Below, piece after piece: positions 51,810 to 63,899 of a stretch of 64,000 bases of DNA. The notes under the pieces are model-generated. The model made no database searches. It saw only the letters and a program-made list of their open reading frames with translations, and had not been told where the DNA came from. The position numbers were made by a program, and so were the translations under genes. How positions within the stretch are numbered: position 1 is the first letter of the stretch; each line of letters starts with the position of its first letter. Origin of the DNA: Poa pratensis (lineage: Eukaryota > Streptophyta > Magnoliopsida > Poales > Poaceae); assembly GCA_947311845.1 (NCBI GenBank), contig CAMZMU010000062.1, forward strand, positions 52,821,365 through 52,885,364. Direction: 5' to 3'.

Positions 51810-54800
51810 ATGGCCGCGCTCCACGTCCTCCTGCTTCTGCTACTCTTTGGCGGCGGCGCCGCCGCCGACGACGTGTCCGCGCTGCTCGAGTTCAAAAAGG
51901 GCATCTTTGACCAGGGCCAGAGCCCCGTGCTGGGATCCTGGTCGCCGCCGGAGACGCCCGACGCCGGCGGCGGCGGGGACGCGTGCCCCGCCGGGTGGCG
52001 CGGCGTGGTCTGCGACGGCGGCGCCGTCGTCGGCCTCACGCTCGACGGGCTCGGCCTCGCCGGGGAGCTCAAGCTGCACACGCTCGCCACCATGCGCGCG
52101 CTGCAGAACCTCTCCCTCGCCGGCAACGCCTTCTCCGGCCGACTGCCCCCCGCCATCGGCTACCTCTCCTCGCTCCGCCACCTCGACCTCTCCGGCAACC
52201 GCTTCTACGGCCCCATCCCCGGCCGCCTCGCCGACCTCGCGGGCCTCGTCCACCTCAACCTCTCCTACAACAACTTCACCTCCGGCTTCCCCACCGATGG
52301 GATCCGGGAGCTCCAGAACCTGCGCCGCGTCGACCTCCGCCGCAACTCCTTCTGGGGCAATGCCGGCGATCTGCTCACCCAGCTCCGCAACGCCGAGTAC
52401 GTTGATCTCAGCGACAACCTCTTCACCGGGGCCGTCGATTTGGGGCTCCAGAACCTCACCAACATAGGCAACACCGCCCGGTACATGAACCTCAGCCACA
52501 ACAAGCTGGAGGGCGGTTTCTTCCTCAACGAAACGGTGGGGGCGTTCAAGAACTTGGAGGTTCTTGATTTGAGCAACACTGGGATCGCTGGGATGCTGCC
52601 AAGGCTCGATTCATGGTTCTCGCTCTCGGTCTTCAGGGTGGCCGGAAATGGCCTCTTTGGGATGATGCCAGAGACACTCCTGCATAACTCCATGCGCCTT
52701 GTCGAGGTTGATCTCAGCCGGAATGGCTTCTCAGGTAACTCTCCCTTTTCCTAGTCAGTGAATACATGTTGCTGAATTGCATGATCTACTAGTTTGAAAC
52801 CTAGCCAAAGGTCCAAAGTTGAAATAATCGCTATTTCAGCTTGTTCTTTTGTTTTCAACTTTGGATGCCTTGGCATTGTGGATGTCAATGAGCTCCCACA
52901 GCGTGGTGCGTAAACCGCAAGCACCGAATCAGTTGCCGAGCATTGGTGGCATTCACAACACAAATATTTCTAATGATGGCAAATTCTCGTGCACAAAATC
53001 TTCTTTACTGCATCTTGAATCTGCAAATGTCCGCTTGATTGGAGATGAGCATACCAAATATTAGCTCTTGTGTGCATGTCGCGTGTCTTGTTCCGCCTAA
53101 AAATTGTCGCTTGTCGTGTAGTAGAAATTATGAAATTTCCATGTTCATGCAGATGATCTGTAAGCTTTTGTTTAGACTGGCTTATAGCTGATTCTAGCAT
53201 TTTGTCGTAGTAGCAACCATTTTGTACATAAGAGCGTGGAGGTGTTATTAACCAAAGAAAAAGTCCTGATTGGTGGTGATTGATAGCCTTTAAAGTCAAA
53301 TAAACCCTGTCATGCTTATCGCGGATCTATGCCAGCTAAGTAACTACCATGACTTTGCAAAATGTAATGCACTATTCAGCACTATAACATGATTATCATA
53401 TGCTAATGCAAACGTATAGAAATAGCTTTCTTGACATGTGAGCATGCAGTATTTCTATCTTGTTACTGCTATTCACGGATACCTTGGTTAGTTGATCATT
53501 GACATTTGTCTACAGCTGTAAATGACTTTTGTGCATTGTCATTTTACAGGATCGGTGCCAGTTGTGAACTCTACGACTTTGAAAATGTTGAATCTCTCTT
53601 CAAATGTGCTATCAGGTTCATTACCAGATACTGTTGGCAAGTGTACCTCAGTTGATCTGAGTGGGAACCTGCTTTCTGGGGAACTAGCTATTTTGCGTTC
53701 TTGGGATGGTATAGTGGAGGAGATTGACTTGAGTTCAAACAAACTGGAGGGGAGCTACCCGAACGATGTCTCTCAGTTTCAGAACTTAGTTTCCCTGAAG
53801 TTGCGGAACAATTCATTGTCAGGATCTGTCCCTTCGGTGTTGGGAACCTATCAAAAGTTATCCTTCCTTGATCTCAGTCTTAATGCACTTGGGGGACCTG
53901 TTTTGCCTGTTTTTATTCTATCGCCTACTTTGACAGTGTTGAACCTTTCTGGAAACAACTTCTCTGGGACTATTCCATTTCAGAGCCCTCATTCAACAGA
54001 ATCAATAATGCTATCTTCTCAACCTGCTCTTAAGATTGTTGATCTGTCCAGTAATTCTTTATCTGGTCAGTTGCCACCAGAAATTTCTAGCCTGCAAAGA
54101 CTTGAGTCACTTACTCTTGCGATGAATGAGTTGTCTGGGGAGATACCAGATGAGATAAACAAGCTTCAAGGATTGCAGTATCTTGATCTATCTCATAACC
54201 ACTTCACGGGTAGAATTCCTGATATGCCTCAGACTGGTTTGAAGATGTTCAATGTGTCTTACAATGATCTACGTGGAACTGTTCCTAAAAGTGTTGAAAA
54301 GTTCCCCTTGTCTTGCTTTAGACCAGGAAATGACTTTTTAATTTTCCCAGATGGTCTGCCAACTGGAAATAATGATGTTACTGGAGTTACACAGAGTGGT
54401 GCTTCTCATGGGCATAAAGCTGGTCTTAAAGTTGCGCTCATAGTTGGCTGCATTGGAGCTGTCTTGCTTGTGATTTTCATAGCGTTGGCAATCTATGTGG
54501 TGAGGTCTCAAGAGCTTTGTGGAAGAAATGGATTTAGAGGCCACCTTACTCTCAGAGATCTGAAACTGGGGAAATTAAGCCGCCCAAATCTATTCAAGGC
54601 TCCAAAGGATAATGTATTGCCAACTAAGACAAGTTTCTCAAATGACCATCTCTTAACAGCTGCAGCTCGATCAATGTCTGCTCAGAAAGAGCTATTGGCT
54701 GAGGCTGCTGTTGAATATGGGTACACTGATCCAAAGGAAGCTGTTGAGTCCACAAGTTCTGGCGTGGCTGAGACCTCAGCCGCAGTCTCTGCTCGGGAAT

Positions 54801-55999
54801 CTTCTCCACGGTCAGCGTTGCCATCATCGCCACCTTTTGCTGATTCTAGATTCCATGAGGAACCTGTGACTTTTGAAGTGTACTCACCAGACCGGTTGGT
54901 TGGAGAATTGATTTTCCTGGACAGCAATTTAGTTTTCACAGCTGAAGACCTTTCCCGTGCTCCAGCAGAGGTTCTTGGAAGGAGCAACCATGGCACAACG
55001 TACAAAGCAGCACTACAAAGCGGGCATGTCCTGACAGTGAAATGGCTGCGTGTTGGTCTTGTAAAGCATAAAAAGGAATTCACTAAGGAGATAAAAAGGA
55101 TTGGCACTATCAGGCATCCAAATATAATTCCATGGAGAGCGTTCTATTGGGGTCCTAAGGAGCAAGAAAGATTGATTATTTCTGACTATGTCAACGGCGA
55201 TAGCTTAGCACTATACCTTTATGGTAACTATCCCATGCTCATTTCCTCTTAAATCTGCAATTTTCAGAATTACTTCTTGTTAGGCTGATATACATTACTT
55301 GTTTGCAACGGAATATCTCACATCGCATCATCATCTCTAACAATGTTCTTAGTTCACATCTCAAACTTAGACATTTTCTCCTGTAATCAATCCTGAAGAC
55401 ATCACCTTTCCCGTGCAGAGTCGACTCCTAGAAGATACTCCCGTCTGTCAGTTTGTCAGCGGCTGAAAATTGCAATCGATCTAGCTCGTTGCCTCCAGTT
55501 CCTACACCATGAGAAGGGCCTGCCTCATGGCAACCTAAAGCCCACCAACATATTCTTGACCGGTCCTGACCTCTCTCCAAAGCTGGTCGATTACTGTTTG
55601 CATCGGTTCACGACCTCAAGTGGTATCGCCGAGCAAATACTGAATCTAGGAGCACTAGGATACCGAGCCCCGGAGCTTGCTAACGCAGCCAAGCCTACAC
55701 CGTCCTTTAAGGCTGACGTGTACGCTTTCGGCGTGGTTGTCCTGGAGATGTTGACACGGAAGAGCGCCGGGGACATCATCTCGGGCCAATCCGGCGCGGT
55801 CGACCTGACCGACTGGGTTCAGATGTGCAACCGGGAAGGACGGGGAACTGACTGCTTCGACCGGGACATCGCCGGGTTGGAAGAGTCCCCGAGGGTGATG
55901 GACGAGCTGCTCGCGATCTCCCTTAGGTGTATTCTTCCTGTAAATGAGAGGCCTAACATGAAGACCGTCTGCGACGATCTGTGCTCCATAACGGTGTGA
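51810..55999 (+). CDS. GHR1: LRR receptor-like pseudokinase, GHR1-like
   Basis: Three exons, 51810-52734, 53550-55223 and 55419-55999, total 3180 nt, 1059 aa. I chose ATG 51810 because it starts directly with a hydrophobic signal peptide (MAALHVLLLLLLFGG). An LRR N-terminal cap with paired Cys follows, then about 18-20 leucine-rich repeats (to about 560), one transmembrane helix (about 603-626), a Ser-rich juxtamembrane segment and a kinase-like domain (about 770-1055). The ATP-site Lys remains in LTVKWLR, but the HRD catalytic loop reads HGN (GLPHGNLKPTN) and DFG is replaced by DYC, so catalysis is unlikely. Architecture and kinase motifs match Arabidopsis GHR1, a plasma-membrane pseudokinase needed for guard-cell ABA and hydrogen peroxide responses; the same role here is inferred. 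Confidence 0.9.
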
Positions 56000-56897
56000 G
56001 TTTTCTCCTTGTGTTTTAATTGCCACCCACCAGTGTACATGTAACCCGATTTTTCTCGTCGTGCTCCCTCCCCCGATTTTTTTTCCGTGGGTTTTCCAGG
56101 GCCCTGTAGCCAGGGTTTGTTTGATTGATTGATTGGTAACTCTTAGTGTAAAGAGAGGATTTGATCCCGTCCCTCCATCCATATTGATTGATTGATACCG
56201 CTGCCGCCTGCTGCCATCTTTTCTTCCTTCTCCAGCCTGTTGCTGTCCACTTGTCAATTTCTTTTGTTATGCAGAATCAGATCCTGCGAGTGATGATCTG
56301 TGAACGAGCTGCACGCACCATTGCCCATGTTACCCGGCACTGTAGCTGCATCTTGAAATTGATATTTCTTTGTGTGGAGTGAGTTTGCTCCGGTTTGGCC
56401 TCTGGCTATTACTGGAGTAGCTTTTAAGCAGGGCACATGCTGTTCTGGAGCAGCTACAGCTTGTGCCTGATGCCCAGTGCCCCATGTAGCAACCAAAACT
56501 GGCGAACGATTTATTGTTGGACCGGTCCATTGCGCTTCATTGTTTTGCTGTGGAGAGACACGCAGCGCCATGTTCTTCTCCCAACTCAAACGAGCAGGCT
56601 CCGATCCGATCTTCACGTCGAGGTTGGTAGTGGCCGCCGTCCGGTGATGAACGCCGGTGGATGGCCACATCGGCGATGATGGGGGGCCCAGTTTCCTTTT
56701 TTTGTTAATGCAAGGAGCATTTGGATGCAAGCCTAGACAAGCATTTTCTTTGTTGAATTTCCATGTGCAGGAGCAGAGACCATATGGGTGATGGGGGCCG
56801 GCCATGAATGATTTTGTTTCAGAAATGAGAATGCCTGCCTGCCCCACCCACCCACGGTGGTGGTCCTCCCCTCTCTGGAGCAGTTCCCGTATTGGCG
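56000..56897. other. 3' flank of the receptor gene
   Basis: Probably includes the 3' untranslated region (to about 56300-56400). No further gene is seen. Confidence 0.45.
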
Positions 56898-57440
56898 GCT
56901 CTGTCAGCACATGGAACGCACTTGTTTCCTCGCTGTTCGCCCGTTACAATGAAAATTCAAATCTTGTTTCGAACGCCTTGGGATTCAAAATCGAATAGCT
57001 CAAAACTGTTTGCAGACCCATGCCATGGCACTGCACACGTCCTGTTGGCATCTCTGAATGTTCCTGTTCCGCCGAATCGAGGCGGAGTGAATGAATATGC
57101 CTGCCGGCACGGCGGACGGCGAGCGACTCCATGATTGCCGTCCCGAGCAGCAACAGATTTAACTAACGGAACACGTACTGCACCCCCATTACGACGCCCT
57201 GTAGACTGGAGCAGCAGTAGCAGCGGTGCAAGTAAATTGTTTATGCTGCCATGTCAGGCGAGAGGCTAGCACTAGATACGTTCTCAGGGGATCCACTCAA
57301 AGAGCAGAGCAGAACAGAGCAGAGCGGTGCCGCGGTAGGCTGCTGGCTGGGAGTAGCAGCGGCGGTAGAGATCATCCGCTGTGAGAGCAGATCGGAGTCC
57401 AGGCATTGCAGGTTCGAGTTGGATCATGTACTACCTCCTG
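56898..57440. repeat. Duplicated downstream block, copy 1
   Basis: 56898-57000 matches 62803-62900, and 57038-57440 matches 61018-61278 plus 62309-62360, with the order of the two parts exchanged. It lacks the Mutator-type insertion found in copy 2. Confidence 0.75.
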
Positions 57441-59170
57441 ATCTATCCAAGTGCTGCATGCAGTTGATGTCTTCAACGAATGTATTCACAACAATAAGAA
57501 GCTTTGTAACTCTCTTTTATCGGTGCCATTTGCTTATTTTTCTGAAAAACTATCTGAGTTGGCTGATGATCAGAACAATGACACGTTATGCAATAGATTA
57601 TTACACACGGATCATAACCAACTAAGTGCGCTTTCTCCTACTGTTATATTTGTTGAGTATCTTAGCGATATGATATGGTTATTTTAACATTAGACACACA
57701 ATGATTTCTATTAAACTTATACCCTTCTCATTCTCTTATATATATATGTAGGATACCTTTTTAGAATGATATGTTAGTTTATGTAATGTTTGCCACACTC
57801 GTCCTAACATATGTATGTAGCACTACGGTTAATTGCTTACTTTGTTGTATCAGGCCAACGACTATTTCAAAAAATAAAAAATAAACGAGCATGGTGTTGT
57901 GTTTCCTGGGTACGCTGTTGTAACTTGTTTTATCTTACTTTTGGCCAACAAATAAAACTATGAAGGCAAAAGGAAGCCCCCTAAATCAAGTACATAGGTC
58001 GTTTCATATAACAACAGTGGGAGTCACTATTGCTCTCATTTTTCCATGACATCAACCATTCTACTTATTTCAGATGAAATATATGTTTTCTCTGCACACC
58101 AAGATCCAGTTGAACGATTTGACACGATAGAGATGCAATAATCACTCAACCACTCCAAAAGATACATGAACTAAAAAATGGCAAGTTTTGACCGACCATC
58201 TACTTAAGAATATCAACATCAAGTCTCATGGTAAGCTACATGTTACATATTTGCGAGGCAAGCTCCACAAAAAACGTGTTTGATACCTATTTTTTTTGTA
58301 CATTATTTGGGCGAAACTCTCGGGTGCAACCGTGATACTTGATTTGATTATTGTTCAAATTTTCAAGGTCAATAATAATTTATATTTTTCACAGTTGATG
58401 AAATATTTGATTCTTAGCCTAAATCATTTGTGCATTACTCCAGTTCAGATTCTCAATTTCTTTCTCAGATAGGTCGACATAAGCGCCACCTGTAAATTAG
58501 CTTGCAATGCGGGTTCTAAATGGGCCTGACCTTACCGGCATAGATTATATGGCCTTCATGTGCCCCTCACCCTACATGTTAGTGTTGTTAACAGGCCATA
58601 ACTGGAGATGGGCTGAATATAACCCGAAATAGTACTGGGCTTCTAATGGGCCAGAAACAAGTCAGACTATTCTTTTACATAATTGCTATGGGTGTTTGAT
58701 ACGGTGAAAAGGAATTTATATGTTGCTGGCTCAACTCCATGCAGAGTACGTGCAGATGGTTCTCTGTGTTGGTGATAGATGGAAGATAATGCACCTTGTG
58801 CTGGTTCGTGGTTGGAGGTTGATGGTTCTGGTACCCTACTCCGGCGTTGGCGTGCGGGGGTGTCGGTTCTGAAGTTAGATGGCGTGTCGGGGGTCGTGTT
58901 GCCCCGGTCTGATTCTTTCAACGACAATGTTTTGTCTTATTGCAAACTATTTTGGAAGTCCGAAAAGCTGCTGATCAGCGATGGAGTCGCGTCGAGCTCG
59001 GGTGAAGAGGTGATCTGTCTCACTTCACTTTGGTGGCCGCTACGGAGGTGCCGAAGAAGAGGGATAAGCGTGGGTTTGTCACATAGGTTTATCCTATCTT
59101 TGTAAATCTCTAAGATCGGTGCGTACGTGTTTTGTATCGTGTTCAGATCTATTCATAATGCACCACTGCT
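57441..59170. other. Unassigned sequence
   Basis: No convincing gene. 58660-59110 is moderately GC-rich with ORFs on both strands but no recognisable domain, and may be a transposon fragment. Confidence 0.4.
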
Positions 59171-60604
59171 ATTTTTTTTGAACCGAGGCAAAAGACTTGC
59201 CATTTTCATTAATTAAGAAGAAGTGGGAATTGGCCGGTTAATTAGCGGAAAACCGACCTAAAACCGATACAAACACCCTCACCAACCGTCATGGAACACG
59301 ACCGTCGGGAGGGCACACATGGCCACCCTGGCTACCAAAAGAAGACACCACACACACCGCTGAAGACGAAGGTTGTCGTCGAGGTTGTCCACCAGTGTCA
59401 TCGTCATCACTCCACCGAAAGCGACTCCGACTTCACCAAAGAGACGACCGCCTAAGAAGACCTCACCGCAGCGGCCTCGTGAAGCCCACCTCGGCCTATG
59501 CCAAACAGATGACCCTTCGCGTAGAAGGCTGGCAGCTCCGATTCTAAGGATGAGCTCCGAAGAGGAAATGGGCAAGATCCGCGCAGACGAAGGTCGCCAA
59601 AGCCTGACTGCCCCCACACACGTTATCGTCGCCACAGACACGCCGGTCGCAGCTACGACTTCATAGCAAAGGAAGTCTAGCAAGGAGACGAGTCGGACAC
59701 GCCGGAACAAGAGCCGACTACCGAGATCTTGCCGCAACCAAACCATCACTCGTCGCCGTCGTCGTTGCCCCGCAAGCCACCACGCGGAACCCCGCAACCA
59801 CCACCAAAACCATCCACTAATCCTTTCACTATTGCACACTTCCAAGAATGATGCCCCCAAGGGGGGAACGACGAACGAGCGTCGCCATCATCCGATCCAC
59901 GGATCAAGGGTTTCCCCCGGAGGTGGCAGAAGGAGTTGCGGGCTTCCCTCGATGATGCCTACAGCAAGGAGACGACACGCAATGTGCCGCCATCATCGGC
60001 TCCGAACATGTCGGAAGCTGGGTTTTCACCCGGGTCACCCGCCGCCTCCATCCGCAAGCTGTGCGCCAGATCAACCGCCCGCGAAGATCCTGCCGTCGAC
60101 CATGAGCACCAAAGCCCCAACGCAAGGCTGGGCCAGCAGATGAAGACCTCCAACCTGCACCATCGCCGGCTGAAGCCGGAGCCGGCAAGAGGCGAAGCAG
60201 GGCCAGCCCCGTCGCCGGAGGTGCGCTGGAGAGCGCCGGAGGAGACTCATGGAGGGGCGCCGCCATCTACGGATCTGGGCGTCGCGGAAGGAGCTCCTCG
60301 CCGCCTGGAGCTCGACCGGCCGCAAGACTTCGCATCCACGCTGCCCCACGCGCGCCGCCGCCCCGCAGTCCGAGCGGCCGAGTCGCCGACGCCGACACCA
60401 GCTCCCGCGCCGCACAGAGAGCCGACGCCGCACCGATTTCCGGGGCCGCCGTCCCGGCGTTCCCGCGCCGAAGAAACGCGGCCTCCTCCGCTCAGGAGGC
60501 CAGCGCTGTGCCCGCACTCCCTTTTGGGAGACGAGCGCCGCCGCCACCGCGAGGAGAGAGGCGGCGACGGCGGCGGGGATGGGCGTTGGGAGCCCGGCGG
60601 CTAG
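59171..60604 (-). mobile_element. GC-rich retroelement related to 18635-20050
   Basis: Read on the minus strand it starts near CCCTAGCCGCCGGGC (60604) and ends in an A tail (T run at 59171-59179). Internal blocks such as GGGTTTTCACCCGGG and GCCCCCAAGGGGGGAACG parallel the 18635 element in the same order. Target duplications are not evident. ORFs overlap in several frames and I do not regard them as genes. Confidence 0.5.
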
Positions 60605-60989
60605 GGTTTCGGGGGGCACCCCCGGGTCGCCCGCTCGGGAGCGACACGGGGAAGGGAGAGAAAGTCGACAGGCGTGCTCAAGTTTCTTGCACATGAGTGG
60701 TTGTTCTTGCATATGGATCTCTAGTTGATCAAATTAACGAGTACCTTCACACGATCGAGTCTACATGAATTGAAGCGATGTATCGATTTTCTGCTGCTGT
60801 GGTGAATGTGTTCGGAAAGCATACCTGAGACAACCAAATTCCAAGTACACAACCCGACTCATACCTGGTCGGAAATGATCATCACATATTTATCTTAATA
60901 CGGATATATCTACACGTATTTTAGTGTGTAGATATATCTGGATTTGAAATTGACAACCTCTTTGAGGTTCTTGCTATCGAAAAACTTAT
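60605..60989. other. Unassigned intergenic sequence
   Basis: Nothing is recognised except a short inverted pair near 60905-60945 (ATATATCTACACG / GTGTAGATATATC). Confidence 0.4.
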
Positions 60990-61278
60990 GCCACGCTACA
61001 AACATGTCCTGTCTCCGCCTGTTGGCATCTCTGAATGTTCCTGTTCCGCCGTAGTGAGACGGAGTGAATGAATGCCTGCCGTCGGCGGATGGTGAGCGAT
61101 TCCATGATTGCCATCCCGAGCAGCAGCAGATTTAACTGAAGCAGTAGTAGCAGTTGTGCAAGTAATTGTTATAACTGGTGGCAGGCAAGAGGCTAGCACT
61201 AGATACGTTCCAAGGAGATCCACTAAACGAGCAGAGCAGAGCAGTTCCGCGCGCGGTGGAGATCATCCATTTTAGAGC

Positions 61279-62306
61279 GCTATTTTTTTTTAATAATACA
61301 TTTTTTAAAAGAAATTTGACAAATATTAAGCGTTTTGCAAAAATTGCAAAAATATTGCGGCCTCGGCCTGGCCTGGGCCGACAGGCATTAATCGGCTTAG
61401 GCCCACTTCTTTTCAGCTTATTTTTCAGATTCTCCCAGAATCTACCCTCCATCAGCTTCTCCCAGAATCTCGTTTTTTAAATTTGTTTAAACTTCTAAAT
61501 TTGTCTTGGAAAATAAGCTGAAAAGAAGGGGCCCTTAGGCTGGGCCAATTAGCTTGTCGGCCGGCGGCCGCGCATCATGTCAGCCTAATCGGCCCAGTCG
61601 AAGCCGACATGCTCTAATCGGCCCAGGTAAAGCCGATTGCACGCATGGCTCCAGCACGCACGGCGGGCACGCGCGGCCAGCATGCACGGCGGCCACGCAC
61701 GGCGGGCACGCGCGGCGGCCAGCATGCATGCGCGGCCAGCACGCGCGGCGGGCACGCACGGCGGGCACGCGCGGCGGCCAGCATGCACGCACGGCCAGCA
61801 CACGCGGCGGGCACGCGCGGCCAGCACGCACGGCGGCTAGCACGCACGCACGGCCAGCCGGCTCACGGTGGCCTCTGTCTCCGGGTGGCGACGGCCGCAC
61901 GCACGGCGGGAGCCAGGACGGGCGCGGCCAGGCGGGGCCGGCCAGCCCATGAGCAGCGACTCGAGGATTTCCATCGCGAGGGTGGCCGGCGGCGGCGTGG
62001 TGCGTGCGGGAGAGGAACGCGATAGGAGAGAGAAAGGGGATCGGGTGAGCTGTGTGCGTTGAAATTTTTTTACGTGAGGAACTAATCGGCTCAGTCTGGG
62101 CCGACTGGGCTGTCGAAGCCTGGCACACAGGCCCACATGGACCTATCGGCCTCGGCTGGACCGACAGGCCCCTATCGGCTTATGCTGGGCCGATTAGTGC
62201 CTGTCGGCCCAGGCCAGGCCGAGGCCGCAATATTTTTGCAATTTTTGCAAAACACGTAATATTTGTCAAATTTCTTTTAAAAAATGTATTATTAAAAAAA
62301 ATTAGC
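61279..62306. mobile_element. Mutator-type non-autonomous element, 1.03 kb, with about 115-bp inverted repeats
   Basis: Ends GCTAATTTTTTTTAATAATA (right, inverted) and the nearly identical left arm extend about 115 bp (61279-61393 and about 62190-62306) with few mismatches. Flanking 9-mers TTTTAGAGC and TTCGAGAGC agree at 7 of 9 positions, and copy 1 at 57370-57395 provides an uninterrupted site. The interior is GC-rich, with many CTGGGCCGA/TCGGCCCAG motifs and a GC-rich minirepeat block. No transposase is encoded. Confidence 0.85.
61640..61862. repeat. GC-rich minirepeat array
   Basis: Permuted short units of GCACGCACGGC, GCACGCGCGGC and GGCCAGCATGCA type repeat over about 220 bp inside the Mutator-type element. 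ORFs here read as low-complexity Ala/Arg/His/Gly on either strand and are artefacts of the repeat. Confidence 0.8.
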
Positions 62307-62681
62307 TTCGAGAGCAGAGCGGAGTCCAGGTATTCCAGGTTCTTGAGTTGGATCATGTCAGACGTAGATATGATCCTTTGACGACTGATGCTCTCGAGCA
62401 AGACAAACAATGCAGATCATCCTAAGCATTTCAGGCGCTACACGGGAACACATCCCGAGCCACAAGTCAGAAATCTGCGATATGTTATTTGTAGTAGCGG
62501 TTCTCGTCCGGTTATTTGTTAATTACCTGAACAACTCTCTTCTTATTAATTAACTTGCCACCGTTTCAAAAAGGAAAGTAAAGAGTTTGCGATATCTTTT
62601 ATTTCGATGCCACCAAATTTGATGAAGGAGACGCTGGGCACAGGCCGGGTCTCGGTTGGCGTGGAAAATTGTTGCAACATA

Positions 62682-62790
62682 CTCCCTCCGTATCAAAATA
62701 TAAGACTTTGTACCTATTTTCTACATATATAGTATCATAGAGGCAGAACATGTCTAGATACATGTGTATAGAAAGTAGGAACAAAATCTT
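62682..62790. mobile_element. Stowaway MITE fragment
   Basis: CTCCCTCCGTATCAAAATAT after TA is the canonical left end. The right part is degraded (AGGAACAAAATCTTATT near 62780) without the terminal GGAGGGAG. Confidence 0.7.
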
Positions 62791-62894
62791 ATTGACGATT
62801 CTGTCAGCACATGGAACGCACTTGTTCTCTCGCTGTTCGTCCGTCAATTGGAAATTCAAATTTTGTTTCGAACGCCTTCAGATTCAGAATCAAA

Positions 62895-63800
62895 TTTTTT
62901 CTAGGGAGTATCGATAACATAGAAGAAGGGCTAAGAAGCCAAGTTTACAACGCCGTCGGGACGGCAAGTCTCGTTGTCAACAGAGGTGACAGCTCCTCTC
63001 GGAGGCCTAATCTCCATCTAGCAACCAGTTGAGGATTGGCTCCTGGTAACCAAAAGCCTCACCCCTAAACAACCCTGCCGCTCTCCACACCACATATTCT
63101 GTGCGAGTCATCTGTAGGATCATCTCGACAGAAGGTCTTTCGCCATTGAAAACCACATTGTTCTTGAGCTCCACTGACACCAAAAGACAAGCGTAATTGC
63201 TGTCCAAAGGTCGCGCTGGTCACGCTTGCTCGCCCTCTTCTCTGTCCACCACTGCATTATAGCCGTATCCGCGCTCGGAACCCACTCCGGCTTGCCCCAG
63301 AAGGCCACCACACGGCTCCAAACTTGCCTCGCAGCCACGCACCCAAGCAGGAGGTGCTGTAGGGTTTCAGGCTCCTGATCACATAATGGACAGGCCGCCG
63401 GATGCGGTAGCCCTCTCCGCAAGAGTCTATCCCCTGTCCAACATCTGTTCTCCGAGACAAGCCAGGCAAAGAAACGACACCCCTGTGGCGCCCGTGATCT
63501 CCATATTTGTTTAACCCCCTCTGCTCTAGTCTGACAGGCAAAGAAAGCCATATATGCTGACCGAGCGGAGTAGCAGCCACTACTCTCCCATCTCCAGATG
63601 AATTTGTCTTCCGTCTCCTCGTCCAAATGGACCACTCTCAAAGCCACCCACAGCAAGAGGAATTCGTTTAGAGCCTCGGCATTGAGGTTGGGGCCGCAAT
63701 CCAGCAGCCACGCTCCCTCCACAAGCCCCTCTCGTACCGTCCGCGTGCGTACAACACTCTTGGCGACCATCTAAAGATAACATCCTTGGGAGCAACACAG
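62895..63800 (-). mobile_element. 5'-truncated L1-type LINE, ORF2 C-terminus
   Basis: The minus frame 63770-63120 encodes the end of LINE ORF2, including DKFIWRWESSGCYSARSAY and a zf-RVT (CPLCDQEPETLQHLLLGC). It ends in an A tail (T run at 62895-62900). The 5' boundary is approximate and no target duplication was found. Confidence 0.8.
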
Positions 63801-63899
63801 CGCTTCTCAGAGCTCAGCGATTCTCGGCCGTCCTATAGAAACGTGATGAGATCCTGACCGTTGATTTGCCACGGTAAAAAAAATTTACTGCAGGAATCA

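Larger units (their letters stand above)
61000..62900. repeat. Duplicated downstream block, copy 2, permuted and interrupted
   Basis: 61018-61278 and 62309-62360 match 57038-57440. 62803-62900 matches 56898-57000. The Mutator-type element at 61279-62306 splits the first part. Confidence 0.7.

Noticed and set aside
59936..60728. 222-aa and 213-aa ORFs on opposite strands
   Set aside because: They are mutually overlapping low-complexity frames inside a GC-rich retroelement, without conserved motifs.
61554..62136. ORFs of 132-182 aa with repeating Ala/Arg/His/Gly
   Set aside because: They arise from a GC-rich DNA minirepeat that is open in nearly every frame; no antifreeze-like or structural protein should be inferred.
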